Part shown: one piece after another, positions 16,829 to 25,216 of the stretch
Layout of the letters: each line of letters begins with the position of its first letter
Position numbering within the stretch: the first letter of the stretch is position 1
DNA from: TMED27 sp045106175
Lineage (GTDB): Bacteria; Pseudomonadota; Alphaproteobacteria; Micavibrionales; Micavibrionaceae
Reading direction: 5' to 3'
Length of the DNA: 64,000 bases
Assembly (NCBI GenBank): GCA_045106175.1
Contig: JBGCEF010000033.1
Location: forward strand, 1-64,000
Notes under the pieces: generated by a model
What the model was told of the DNA's origin: nothing
The model's input: the letters and a program-made list of their open reading frames with translations, nothing else
Database searches by the model: none
Program-made: the position numbers and the translations under genes

Positions 16829-19734
16829 CTACCTGCCCCCGTTGCTCGTGCTAGTAAATTACCAAAGCTTCCGCCTGCGCCAGACGCTGCTTGTTGAACA
16901 CCTTCTGATAATTGACGTCCGGCTGTTGCTCCACCAAGAGCCGCATAGCGCGTTAGGCCATCAACAGAATCCTGGTTAATGTCACCAAATGAGGACACTT
17001 GGTTACCCATCCAACGCAGAAGGTTATCGGGAATTTTATCAATGAGTTTGAAAGCTGCGATTGCCATCATGTAAACGATAATCGCATAAATCACACTGAA
17101 GAAGAATTGGTCAACAATACTGCGTTTAAATGAGATGCGCGCATTACCAGCCTGTACAAGATCAATCGTTGTATCATTATCGAAGCCAGCAAGGTTTTCT
17201 GTGACTATGCTCCATAAGAAGTGTAATACGCGGACTTGTGCTGTAAATATAAGTGTTGCTGCAACTAGTCCGAAGATTGTTAAAACGGGTCTTAAGAAAA
17301 TTTCAAAAATCAGGAAATAGCCATTGAGCGCAGATGTGCCAGGAAGCCCATCACCATCAATGCGTAAGTGTGCTAAGGCCCATAGAGGCGCGCCAACCAT
17401 TGCTTCAAAAATTGTTTTGATCCATGAGGCGACTGCAAAGAAGAAATAGATAAACGGTAAAAACGGTACAATGTAGTACAGAACGAGACCGGCTGTAAGG
17501 CCTACAAAAGCAGTTGAAAGAATGAAATCAGCCGCAGGTGTGATCAGGCCAGGTATGACGCGATCAATGATAACTCCTAAGCCGCCGATTGCGGATCCTG
17601 CGGATGCTGTTGCGATGTTGCGGATTGAGGCATCAACAAGGCCTTTTCCGAGAAGGGTTAGCTGCGTGAGTGGGTGCGTAGAAACATTTGTATCTGTCAT
17701 TGCAGAAAGGGGTTGTGTTCCGAAAATAAGGTTGATTGTGTCTTCGAATACGCTTCCTGAAATTTCTACTTCATCTGATAGGATGCTTCTGCCGTTGTCA
17801 TTCCAATATTTCATGACTTTACACAGCACTTCACCAACACTTCTCATGTCTGATGTAATTTCACCTGTGTTTTTCACACTTTCTAGACAAAAACGGTTGC
17901 TCTGAGTGATGAGTACGTTTTCTCTTCTTTCTATTTCTTGGATGTTACGCATTACAATCGGATATTTACTTAAAACAGGGACATCACGGACGGCAGACAT
18001 GTAATTTCCGTTAATACGCGCTATTGTGTTGTACCATATTCCAGCACCTGCCCAGCCTCGACTCAGGATGTCACTGTTCATTTCATAAAGGTTGGTTGCG
18101 TTTGTGTAGTCTGTCCAGATTGTTCCTAGTCTTGCTTGTAAATTTGTTTGCATTTGCGCGACATATGTTGTTTGCCATCTTGTTCGCGGTGCAAGATTAC
18201 ATAGGGGTACAGGAGGTGTGCTAAGAGCGCCCAAAACACCACCTGCAACATCTGTAGCAGTAACACCTGACGGTGGGTTACAGACATGAATAAGTGCTGG
18301 GTCATTTGTTGCACCTTGCAGCTGCAAGGATGCGAATCTAAATGCAAACGCTTCTAATCCGAAGCTGTTAGCATCAAACCAAGCATCTCTGATTAAAGTA
18401 TAGTAATATTCTTGAACTGCTTCTGGGCCTAAGCCTGTTCCACTTGCGCTGTGGATTGAAATTCTTATCTCTCCGCAGTGGTCTAGTTCTGTTTCTCCTG
18501 CGTCAACTTCGCCATCACCATCATTGTCAAAATGTTCACCAAAACGAATAGTAATGTCGCTATTGTTGAAAAAGCTTAAGGCATCAGCGTATGTTGTCCC
18601 GGAATTTATTTCCATGACCGAGTCTGTATTTGGCATCCAGTTTGGGGCGGTTTTGAAGAAGTAAGCTTTTACGAGGTCATTGTCTGGTGTGTATTGTTTG
18701 GTGCCTGCATCATCAGTGTCGATGTAATAAAAACCAGCTGCACATGAATGAACAACAGACATTGCCGTAAGGATGGGGGTTACATCAGGTGCTTCGGGAT
18801 TTCCGATTAAGCTTGTTCGCTCACCTGTTGGGTTGGCACCTTTACCGCCAGCAAAAGGCGCGCCGAGGCGAATTTGGTTATTATAAGTTACCCATGTATT
18901 TGTTGCGAAACCTGATCCTATTTTTGCAGCAAATAGGGTTATGAATTGCCCGCTGTTTAATCCGTAATTGATTGGAACTAAAAGTCCAAGCGCTACGACT
19001 AGTCGGATTGGAACCCATACATTTTGGAAACGCTGGCCGAAAGGTGTTCCTGTGACGGCTGTTTCTCCAATTACTATTAGGATGAAATACAAGAAAATAA
19101 GCGCACCGATCAGAAGAATTCCTGTGTTATAAAAGCGGAATAATTCATGTAATGCTTGGTGAAATGGCCATCTTGTCCCTGGTGTAATTGCCGGTAATGG
19201 CGTGGGTGCGATTGTTGTTGTTCCTGTTTGACATGATACGCCCTGCTCGATACATGATCCAAACATGTCAGGAATACCAAAAACCTGATCCAAAAGCATG
19301 AATGCGATATCAAATGTTGGATCAACTGTTAAAAAGATAGATTTACCTGCGACTGTCCCGGATGGATGAGGCGCAGAGGGGTATGATGCGAGAGCAGGTT
19401 CAAAAATCAGTGCGAATATAATCATCGCGATTTGAATGATTATTAGTACTAATCCCGTTAGAATTACTCCGAAAATCAAGATTTGGTCAATATTTTCTTT
19501 TTTAAGAACAATATGATTAGCGGCTTCAGCTATGACTTGTCTGACGTTGAATTTTCCGATGTTTTCAGGATTTAAATAAGGATGATTGCTTGGTAAAAGC
19601 CTTACCATTGCGTAGATTTGTGCGATTAAGAAGGCAATATACCCAAAGCCAGACGTAAACAGATTTCCTACCCGCGGCATGATGCCGGGTAAAATTACAT
19701 ATCCTGCTACTTTTTTTGCTTGTATACCGCTCAC
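16825..19734 (-). CDS. DotA/TraY-family membrane protein, copy 1 of 3 (operon leader)
   Basis: This is the first-transcribed and largest copy (969 residues), starting at a GTG at 19734 with GGTGAG about ten bases upstream. It has the shared N-terminal block (ILPGIMPRVGNLFTSGFGYI, then HPYLNPENIGKFNVRQVIAE), a hydrophobic segment at about 86-112 ending in ALA (114-116), the core IGETAVTGTPFGQRF with ATNTW, the block GWAGAGIWYNTIARING, the C-terminal LWALAHLRIDGDGLPG, FLRPVLTIFG, and FKLIDKIPDNLLRWMG. The periplasmic part contains an Asp-rich stretch (DNDGDGEVDAGETELD) that resembles a calcium-binding loop and is absent from the other two copies. A Gly/Ser/Ala-rich tail ends the protein. No ATPase, DotB, DotG or relaxase gene is nearby. 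Confidence 0.85.
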   Translation of the reverse strand: MSGIQAKKVAGYVILPGIMPRVGNLFTSGFGYIAFLIAQIYAMVRLLPSNHPYLNPENIGKFNVRQVIAEAANHIVLKKENIDQILIFGVILTGLVLIIIQIAMIIFALIFEPALASYPSAPHPSGTVAGKSIFLTVDPTFDIAFMLLDQVFGIPDMFGSCIEQGVSCQTGTTTIAPTPLPAITPGTRWPFHQALHELFRFYNTGILLIGALIFLYFILIVIGETAVTGTPFGQRFQNVWVPIRLVVALGLLVPINYGLNSGQFITLFAAKIGSGFATNTWVTYNNQIRLGAPFAGGKGANPTGERTSLIGNPEAPDVTPILTAMSVVHSCAAGFYYIDTDDAGTKQYTPDNDLVKAYFFKTAPNWMPNTDSVMEINSGTTYADALSFFNNSDITIRFGEHFDNDGDGEVDAGETELDHCGEIRISIHSASGTGLGPEAVQEYYYTLIRDAWFDANSFGLEAFAFRFASLQLQGATNDPALIHVCNPPSGVTATDVAGGVLGALSTPPVPLCNLAPRTRWQTTYVAQMQTNLQARLGTIWTDYTNATNLYEMNSDILSRGWAGAGIWYNTIARINGNYMSAVRDVPVLSKYPIVMRNIQEIERRENVLITQSNRFCLESVKNTGEITSDMRSVGEVLCKVMKYWNDNGRSILSDEVEISGSVFEDTINLIFGTQPLSAMTDTNVSTHPLTQLTLLGKGLVDASIRNIATASAGSAIGGLGVIIDRVIPGLITPAADFILSTAFVGLTAGLVLYYIVPFLPFIYFFFAVASWIKTIFEAMVGAPLWALAHLRIDGDGLPGTSALNGYFLIFEIFLRPVLTIFGLVAATLIFTAQVRVLHFLWSIVTENLAGFDNDTTIDLVQAGNARISFKRSIVDQFFFSVIYAIIVYMMAIAAFKLIDKIPDNLLRWMGNQVSSFGDINQDSVDGLTRYAALGGATAGRQLSEGVQQAASGAGGSFGNLLARATGAGR

Positions 19735-19868
19735 GATAAATTACTCACCACTATCAATATTCTAGTGTAACGCGAAAATAGTTAAAATTTTAGTTAATTT
19801 TTATAATTTTCGCCTTATTTTCACCACTTTTTGTCTTTTTCAGTGATTAAAGTATAGGCGTAAGAGCT

Positions 19869-19896
19869 TAAAAAACCCTGAATATTCAGGGTTTAA
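19869..19896 (-). terminator. Rho-independent terminator after ettA
   Basis: A perfect 22-bp palindrome (AAACCCTGAAT and its complement, 19873-19894) lies 22 bp past the ettA stop. Read on the minus strand, the stem is followed by a run of Ts. It separates ettA from the DotA/TraY-like operon, which therefore probably has its own promoter in 19735-19868. Confidence 0.8.
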
Positions 19897-19915
19897 TAAC
19901 ATATTTTTGTATAAT

Positions 19916-21598
19916 TTAGCCCGCTTTGCGTAGGGGTTTATATTTTATGCGGCTAGGGGATTCACCTTCGGCTAAGCCCATGCGGCGGCGATAATCTTCT
20001 TCATAGTCTTGATAGTTGCCTTCAAACCATGTGACTTGGGAATTTCCTTCGAACGCTAGAATATGCGTACACAAGCGGTCTAAGAACCAACGATCGTGGG
20101 AAATGATGACCGCGCAGCCAGGGAATTTTTCAATGGCCTCTTCAAGAGCGGCGAGTGTTTCTGTGTCTAAATCGTTAGTTGGTTCATCGAGGAGAATAAC
20201 ATTTGCCTCTTTTTTCAACATCTTAGCGATGTGTACGCGGTTTCTTTGTCCGCCTGATAGATCTTTAACAAGCTTTTGTTGGTCGCCTTTTCTGAAATTA
20301 AATGCGGATACGTACGCCCTCGATTGCATTTCTACTTTGCCGAGTTTGATGATGTCTGTACCGCCGCTGATTTCTTCCCAGACATTGTTATCACCTGTTA
20401 GCGTATCGCGGGATTGGTCGACATAGCCTAGTTGGACGGTATCACCGACGTGGAAGTCGCCTTCATCGGGTATTTCATGGCCTGTAATCATCTTGAATAA
20501 TGTTGATTTACCTGCGCCGTTTGCGCCGATAACTCCAACAATTCCACCAGGTGGGAGTTTGAAAGATAGATCTTCAATAAGGAGTTTGTCGCCAAAGCCT
20601 TTTTTGATGTTTTTGGCTTCGATGACCAAATCGCCGAGGCGCGGTGGTGCGGGAATGACGATCTGTGTGGCGCGTGAATCGATACCTTGTGATTCTTCGA
20701 TGAGATCATTATAGGCGCTGATACGGGCTTTTGATTTGGCACGACGGGCGGATGGTGATTTACCCATCCATTCACGTTCGCGTTTGAGGGCTTTTTGGCG
20801 TGCATCTTCTTCGCGACCCTCTTGTTCCATACGTTTGGCTTTTTTCTCAAGGTAGGCTGTATAGTTACCTTGGTAAGGGATGCCTTGTCCGCGATCAATT
20901 TCCAAGATCCAGCCTGTTACATTGTCGAGGAAGTAGCGATCATGCGTGATCATTACAACTGTTCCGGTGTAATCGCTTAGGAAGCGTTGTAGCCATGCGA
21001 CGCTCTCTGCATCTAAGTGGTTTGTTGGTTCGTCGAGTAAGAGTAGGTCTGGTTTTTCAAGGAGTAATCGACATAGAGCAACGCGGCGTTTCTCGCCACC
21101 GGAGAGATTTTCCACGCCCGAATCGGCCGGTGGGCAGCGCAGTGCGTCCATTGCAATTTGGGCTGTACGTTCGACTTCCCAGCCTTCGTTATTATCAAGC
21201 CATTCTTGTAATTCGCCCATTTCAGTTGTGAGAGCATCGAAATCTGCGTCGGGGTCAGCCATTTCTGCGGCTACCTCATTGTAACGACCCAACTTTTCAA
21301 GTGCTTCGCCTAGTCCGTCCATTACATTTTCAAGAACAGTTTTGCTGTTATCGAGTTGTGGTTCTTGTTCCAAGTAGCCTACACGCGTACCTTTAGCGGA
21401 CCATGCCTCGCCGCTGAATTCTTTATCAATGCCACCCATGATTTTAAGAAGGGTTGATTTACCAGCGCCATTTGGCCCCAAAACACCGATTTTAGCGCCT
21501 GGATAGAAGCTTAGCGTGATGTTTTCGAGGATTTTATTACTTCCATAGGCCTTGCTTAGGCCATTCATCACGTAAATATAGCTGCCTTCTTTTGACAT
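19916..21598 (-). CDS. ettA: Energy-dependent translational throttle protein EttA (ABC-F)
   Basis: EttA is a soluble ABC-F ATPase that binds the ribosomal E site and gates the first peptide bond according to the ATP/ADP ratio. The 560 residues hold two ATP-binding cassettes. The first has GPNGAGKSTLLK near residue 39 and the signature LSGGEKRRVALCRLLL near 164. The second has GANGAGKSTLFK near 357 and LSGGQRNRVHIAKML. Both have LLLDEPTNHLD / ILLDEPTNDLD Walker B motifs. The Arg/Lys-rich linker (about 255-300) and the arm insertion in the first cassette fit EttA rather than Uup. There are no membrane segments. It stands alone, with a terminator downstream. Confidence 0.94.
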   Translation of the reverse strand: MSKEGSYIYVMNGLSKAYGSNKILENITLSFYPGAKIGVLGPNGAGKSTLLKIMGGIDKEFSGEAWSAKGTRVGYLEQEPQLDNSKTVLENVMDGLGEALEKLGRYNEVAAEMADPDADFDALTTEMGELQEWLDNNEGWEVERTAQIAMDALRCPPADSGVENLSGGEKRRVALCRLLLEKPDLLLLDEPTNHLDAESVAWLQRFLSDYTGTVVMITHDRYFLDNVTGWILEIDRGQGIPYQGNYTAYLEKKAKRMEQEGREEDARQKALKREREWMGKSPSARRAKSKARISAYNDLIEESQGIDSRATQIVIPAPPRLGDLVIEAKNIKKGFGDKLLIEDLSFKLPPGGIVGVIGANGAGKSTLFKMITGHEIPDEGDFHVGDTVQLGYVDQSRDTLTGDNNVWEEISGGTDIIKLGKVEMQSRAYVSAFNFRKGDQQKLVKDLSGGQRNRVHIAKMLKKEANVILLDEPTNDLDTETLAALEEAIEKFPGCAVIISHDRWFLDRLCTHILAFEGNSQVTWFEGNYQDYEEDYRRRMGLAEGESPSRIKYKPLRKAG

Positions 21599-21659
21599 GC
21601 GTTTTGCTCCTCTTTTTGAAAACTAAAAGAGAATTATCTTAAGTGCAGCTAAAAATCAA

Positions 21660-22262
21660 TCAAAAGCTGTTTTCGAAAAAGACTTCTTCATCGGCGAGGA
21701 AGCCGGGTTTGTCCCATGCAGGTTTTATGGCTTTACCGACGGTTATGATCATACCAATCACGTGGTCGTCCGGAAGATTGATGATGGATGCGACCTGATC
21801 GCCATCAAAACCGATCATTGGGCATGTGTCATAGCCCATATCTTTTGCCGATAGCATGATTGTTTGTGCGGCTATCCCTATGGAGCGCATGGCTTCATCG
21901 CGTTGTTGCCATTCACGTCCTTCATAAAAGGGTTTGATCATGGGGACTAGAATATCTTGGGCTTCTTTAGGGGCGTCTTGCCAGTATTTTTGCGGGTTTT
22001 TATCCCATGCGTTTATGTCTGCGCATAGAATCAGTAGTAATGAGGCATCGGTTACTTGAGCTTGGCCCCATGCGGCCTCGCGAATTGCTGTACGTTTTTC
22101 AGTGTCTTTGACGATAACAAAGCGCCAGTTTTGAAGATTAAATGATGTGGGTGATTGACGGATGAGTGTTTTTAAACGGGTTTCATCTTCAACGGGCATT
22201 TGGAATTCGGGATCGTAGTGTTTTACGGCGCGGCGTTGATGAATGGCGTCTTGAGTTTGCAT
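21660..22262 (-). CDS. Nitroreductase-family FMN oxidoreductase
   Basis: A 200-residue member of the nitroreductase fold, usually an FMN-binding NAD(P)H-dependent homodimer. The N-terminal IHQRRAVKHYDPE and SPTSFNLQNWRFVIVKD are the family's FMN-phosphate and active-site regions, and the C-terminal GKAIKPAWDKP is also typical. Substrates range from nitroaromatics to quinones and enones and cannot be predicted here. It is divergent from the thioesterase-like gene at 22422, with a palindrome in the gap that may be an operator. Confidence 0.88.
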   Translation of the reverse strand: MQTQDAIHQRRAVKHYDPEFQMPVEDETRLKTLIRQSPTSFNLQNWRFVIVKDTEKRTAIREAAWGQAQVTDASLLLILCADINAWDKNPQKYWQDAPKEAQDILVPMIKPFYEGREWQQRDEAMRSIGIAAQTIMLSAKDMGYDTCPMIGFDGDQVASIINLPDDHVIGMIITVGKAIKPAWDKPGFLADEEVFFENSF

Positions 22263-22331
22263 GATTATATTCCTTTGTTACGTGCAGTAATTCCAGATTA
22301 ATCATGTGCCATTGTTTTGCAAGCGCGAAGG

Positions 22332-22352
22332 CATGTTGTTGTGCAACACATG
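22332..22352. promoter_or_regulatory. Dyad symmetry between divergent genes
   Basis: The sequence CATGTTGTTGTGCAACACATG is a palindrome with one extra base: CATG, T, TGTTG, TG, CAACA, CATG. The two-base centre is too small for a good RNA loop, so a protein operator is more likely than a hairpin. It lies 70 bp from each start of the nitroreductase and thioesterase genes. No regulator gene adjoins it. This is an inference from symmetry alone. Confidence 0.35.
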
Positions 22353-22421
22353 TTTTTATTGATGTTTTCTATATTTTCTATAATTTTTATTTTTTCGAAC
22401 AATGTCTGAAGTGAGAGTTTT

Positions 22422-22955
22422 ATGTCTGCGTCATCTGATTTTATTTCTATGCAAGCTGTTGTCGATTTGCTTGCACAGTTGGAACATCAATATCAAGCGA
22501 TGACGGCAGATTTTAATGATTTTGCAAAAACAAATACAGGTGTTGAGTGTGTAAAAAGTCTTATTGGCGGTCAGTTTCGTGTTGCTTGTCATGATTTTGT
22601 TGGCATTAAAGTGACAGAAGCCGAGGAGGGGCTTGTCAGGGCGGTTTATAAGCCGCAGTGGTTTCAGAATAATTCTTTTGGAACAACGCAAGGTGGCTCT
22701 TTGGCTGTGCCGTTAGATGGTATTGTCACGCTTGCGGGGCGTACGCTTGTTGGTGAAGGGCAGACGGCAGTGACAAGGGGCCTTAATGTATCTTATAAAA
22801 AACCTGTTTCTTCTGAAACTTCTGGTGTTCTTGCCGTTTTTGGTCAGGCATATCGTGGCGGAAGGGACATTTTTAGCCATGGGTGGTTGCAAGATGAATC
22901 TGGTTCAAGGGTTGCGACGGCGACTGCTGAAATTTTGGTTCGAGACTTGGGGTAA
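22422..22955 (+). CDS. PaaI-like hotdog-fold thioesterase family protein
   Basis: A 177-residue protein whose C-terminal 120 residues match the hotdog fold of PaaI/acyl-CoA thioesterases. The helix block FGTTQGGSLAVPLDGIVTLA contains the usual Gly-Gly and acidic residue, and RGLNVSYKKPVSSE is the following strand pair. The N-terminal 40 residues form an extra amphipathic helix. It probably hydrolyses an acyl-CoA thioester in the cytoplasm; the acyl group is unknown. Its stop is 3 bp before the tag start, so the two are likely co-transcribed. Confidence 0.8.
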   Translation: MSASSDFISMQAVVDLLAQLEHQYQAMTADFNDFAKTNTGVECVKSLIGGQFRVACHDFVGIKVTEAEEGLVRAVYKPQWFQNNSFGTTQGGSLAVPLDGIVTLAGRTLVGEGQTAVTRGLNVSYKKPVSSETSGVLAVFGQAYRGGRDIFSHGWLQDESGSRVATATAEILVRDLG

Positions 22956-22958
22956 TCT

Positions 22959-23543
22959 ATGCAAGATAGTTTAATTTTTGGTGATGATGGTTTTTCACGA
23001 TGTTATTGGTGTGGAGATGATCCGCTTTATGTGACCTATCATGACGAAGAATGGGGGAAGCCTGTTACGGATGATGTACGTCTTTTTGAGAAGATTTGCT
23101 TAGAGGGCTTTCAAGCGGGTTTAAGTTGGATTACGATTTTACGAAAGCGGGAAAATTTTCGTGTTGCTTTTGAGGGGTTTAATTTTAATAAGGTTCGTTA
23201 TTACAACGAAAAAGACGTACAGCGTTTATTGGATAATGCAGGTATTATACGCCATCGTGGAAAGATTGAAGCGACGATTAATAATGCTTCGTGTGCCATC
23301 AAGATGGTTGAGGAATTTGGGTGTTTATCGGATTATTTTTGGACGTATAAGCCAGAGCATCATCAAAGGCCTCTATCAAGAGCGGATGTTCAGTCAACAA
23401 GCAAAGAATCAAAGGCAATGTCGCAAGACCTTAAAAAACGCGGTTGGAAATTTGTGGGGCCGACAACATGTTATGCCTTTATGCAAGCTATGGGTTTGGT
23501 GAATGATCATATTGTAGGGTGTGATTTTTTTGAGCAGGAGTAG
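22959..23543 (+). CDS. tag: DNA-3-methyladenine glycosylase I
   Basis: Tag removes 3-methyladenine from alkylated DNA by base excision. The 194-residue protein carries the zinc-binding N-terminus RCYWCGDDPLYVTYHDEEWG (Cys and His ligands). The central SWITILRKRENFRVAFEGF and the C-terminal GPTTCYAFMQAMGLVNDHI with final HxxxC complete the zinc site. Length is normal. It lies between the thioesterase (3 bp) and the sugar dehydrogenase (about 3 bp), in one probable operon. Confidence 0.94.
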   Translation: MQDSLIFGDDGFSRCYWCGDDPLYVTYHDEEWGKPVTDDVRLFEKICLEGFQAGLSWITILRKRENFRVAFEGFNFNKVRYYNEKDVQRLLDNAGIIRHRGKIEATINNASCAIKMVEEFGCLSDYFWTYKPEHHQRPLSRADVQSTSKESKAMSQDLKKRGWKFVGPTTCYAFMQAMGLVNDHIVGCDFFEQE

Positions 23544-23546
23544 GTG

Positions 23547-24656
23547 ATGCGACTGATTTTGTCTTTTTTGTGTTTGTGTTTTGCTTTGCCTGTGTTTGCT
23601 CAGGATTTGCAGAGATCCCAGCATCATGCGTTTAAAGTGGTGTTGGTTGCGGATGCACTTGAATTTCCCTGGGGTATGGCGTTTTTGCCGAGTGGTGATG
23701 TGTTGGTTACAGAAAAACCAGGACGATTGTTGCGTGTTGATGTTTTGAGTGGTGAGAAAAATGTGATTGATAACGTGCCGAATGTTGCCTTTGAAGGGCA
23801 GGGCGGGTTGTTGGATGTGATGGTACATCCCCATTTTGAGAATAATCAGGAGATTTTCCTTTCTTATTCAGCCGAAGATGACGGGCGATTTGGAACAGAG
23901 GCTGTACGTGCGCGATTAAAAGATGATGCGTTGGTGGATGTGGAGAGAATTTTTGTTGCTGATCCAAAAGTTAAAGGCGGTCGGCATTTTGGCTCGCGAT
24001 TTCTTTGGGGTGAGGATGATAAGGTTTATATAACGTTGGGAGATCGCGGGCAGCGTCATTTTGCACAAGATCCTAGTAATCACATTGGGTCGACAATTCG
24101 GATTAATCCCGATGGAAGCATTCCTGAAGATAATCCATTTGTTGGGCATAAGACGTATAGGCCTGAGATTTTTACGTATGGAAACCGTAATGTACAAGGA
24201 ATTGCGCTTTATCCTGATGGTAAGGATATTTGGTCGCATGAACATGGGCCGCGCGGCGGGGATGAAGTAAATATTTTAAAGAGTGGTGGTAATTATGGTT
24301 GGCCGGAGGTGACGTACGGGCGGGAATATTATGGTTTAGCAATTACAGATCAACGCAGTGCGCCGGGAATGGTGGATTCTATTCTTCATTGGACGCCGTC
24401 GATTGCGCCATGTGGGATGGCGTTTTATACAGGTGATGCTTTTGATGCGTGGCGAGGGGATGTGTTTGTTGGTTCGCTTAAAGATACGCATTTGCGGCGT
24501 TTGGATGTTAATGCGGCAGGTGAGATCATTGGTCAGGAGATATTGCTTCAGGATATGGGGGAGCGTATTCGCGATGTTGAAAATGGGCCAGACGGGTTTT
24601 TATATGTTTTGAGCGATAGTCACGATGCGCAACTTTTGAGGCTTGAGCCGCAATAG
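23547..24656 (+). CDS. PQQ-dependent aldose sugar dehydrogenase (YliI/Asd family)
   Basis: A secreted six-bladed propeller of the soluble PQQ glucose dehydrogenase family that oxidises aldoses in the periplasm. I start it at the ATG at 23547, after a GTG at 23544. The signal peptide RLILSFLCLCFALPVFAQ is clear. Family markers include FPWGMAFLPSGDVLVTEKPG, LDVMVHPHF, TLGDRGQRHFAQDPSNHIGS, and WSHEHGPRGGDEVNIL with the catalytic histidine region. The 369-residue length fits. No PQQ synthesis genes are in the window. A hairpin terminator follows. Confidence 0.9.
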   Translation: MRLILSFLCLCFALPVFAQDLQRSQHHAFKVVLVADALEFPWGMAFLPSGDVLVTEKPGRLLRVDVLSGEKNVIDNVPNVAFEGQGGLLDVMVHPHFENNQEIFLSYSAEDDGRFGTEAVRARLKDDALVDVERIFVADPKVKGGRHFGSRFLWGEDDKVYITLGDRGQRHFAQDPSNHIGSTIRINPDGSIPEDNPFVGHKTYRPEIFTYGNRNVQGIALYPDGKDIWSHEHGPRGGDEVNILKSGGNYGWPEVTYGREYYGLAITDQRSAPGMVDSILHWTPSIAPCGMAFYTGDAFDAWRGDVFVGSLKDTHLRRLDVNAAGEIIGQEILLQDMGERIRDVENGPDGFLYVLSDSHDAQLLRLEPQ

Positions 24657-24661
24657 GCTAT

Positions 24662-24695
24662 AAAAAAAGCCGCACATGGATGCGCGGCTTTTTTA
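24662..24695. terminator. Bidirectional hairpin terminator
   Basis: A stem of AAAAAAGCCGC (24663-24673) pairs with GCGGCTTTTTT (24684-24694) around a ten-base loop. A-run and T-run on both sides let it act on both strands. It lies between the convergent sugar dehydrogenase and yegP genes. Confidence 0.85.
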
Positions 24696-24713
24696 GAATT
24701 TGTTTTGGATCAA

Positions 24714-25088
24714 TTAAGCGGCTTTTGCTGCTTCTGTTTGATCATCGATTTCAGCGATTTCAGCATTTTTCTTCACTGACTCGATACCGTTGAGAGCACC
24801 GCTGCGTGATGCGTAGCCTTGTGATGACAAAATAACTTCACCGTTTGTAGCGGTAAGGTTGAAGTATGTCTTGCCGTCTTTGCCTTCTTTTGTTTCGAAT
24901 TTTGGGTTCTTTTCACCATCAGCTTCTGCTTTTGGTGCATTTTTTTGTACTGATGCAATTCCGTTTTCAGCAGATGCTTTTGCTTTGTACATTTCTGACT
25001 TACCGATTGGTTCGCCATTACCGGCAGTCAAAGTGAAATATGTTTGACCGTCTTTTGCTGTTTTTAAAATAAATGATGGGTGTGCCAT
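24714..25088 (-). CDS. yegP: YegP-family protein (DUF1508), two tandem repeats
   Basis: A small soluble protein made of two about 50-residue DUF1508 repeats: PSFILKTAKDGQTYFTLTAG and later PKFETKEGKDGKTYFNLTAT. Each ends in a GI.SV(Q/K)KNA helix. The longer frame starts at 25154, but the ATG at 25088 is preferred since GGAG lies nine bases upstream and the domain begins at once. Function in other bacteria is poorly known; some homologues are stress or stationary-phase proteins. The C-terminal tail is Ala/Glu-rich. Confidence 0.88.
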   Translation of the reverse strand: MAHPSFILKTAKDGQTYFTLTAGNGEPIGKSEMYKAKASAENGIASVQKNAPKAEADGEKNPKFETKEGKDGKTYFNLTATNGEVILSSQGYASRSGALNGIESVKKNAEIAEIDDQTEAAKAA

Positions 25089-25216
25089 GTCTTTAATCTC
25101 CAAAGTTAGTAGTGGTACGCGTATATAGATGCAAATCTGGGGGGCTTGAGTCAAGAAAACTCTTAAAAAGCTTAAAGGGCTTTGGCATTTTAGTGATCAG
25201 ATGATATGATTTTTTT

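Noticed and set aside
11264..19734. Reading the DotA-like cluster as an integrative conjugative element or plasmid remnant
   Set aside because: No integrase, relaxase, coupling ATPase, tRNA site or direct repeats flank it, and base use looks like the neighbours.
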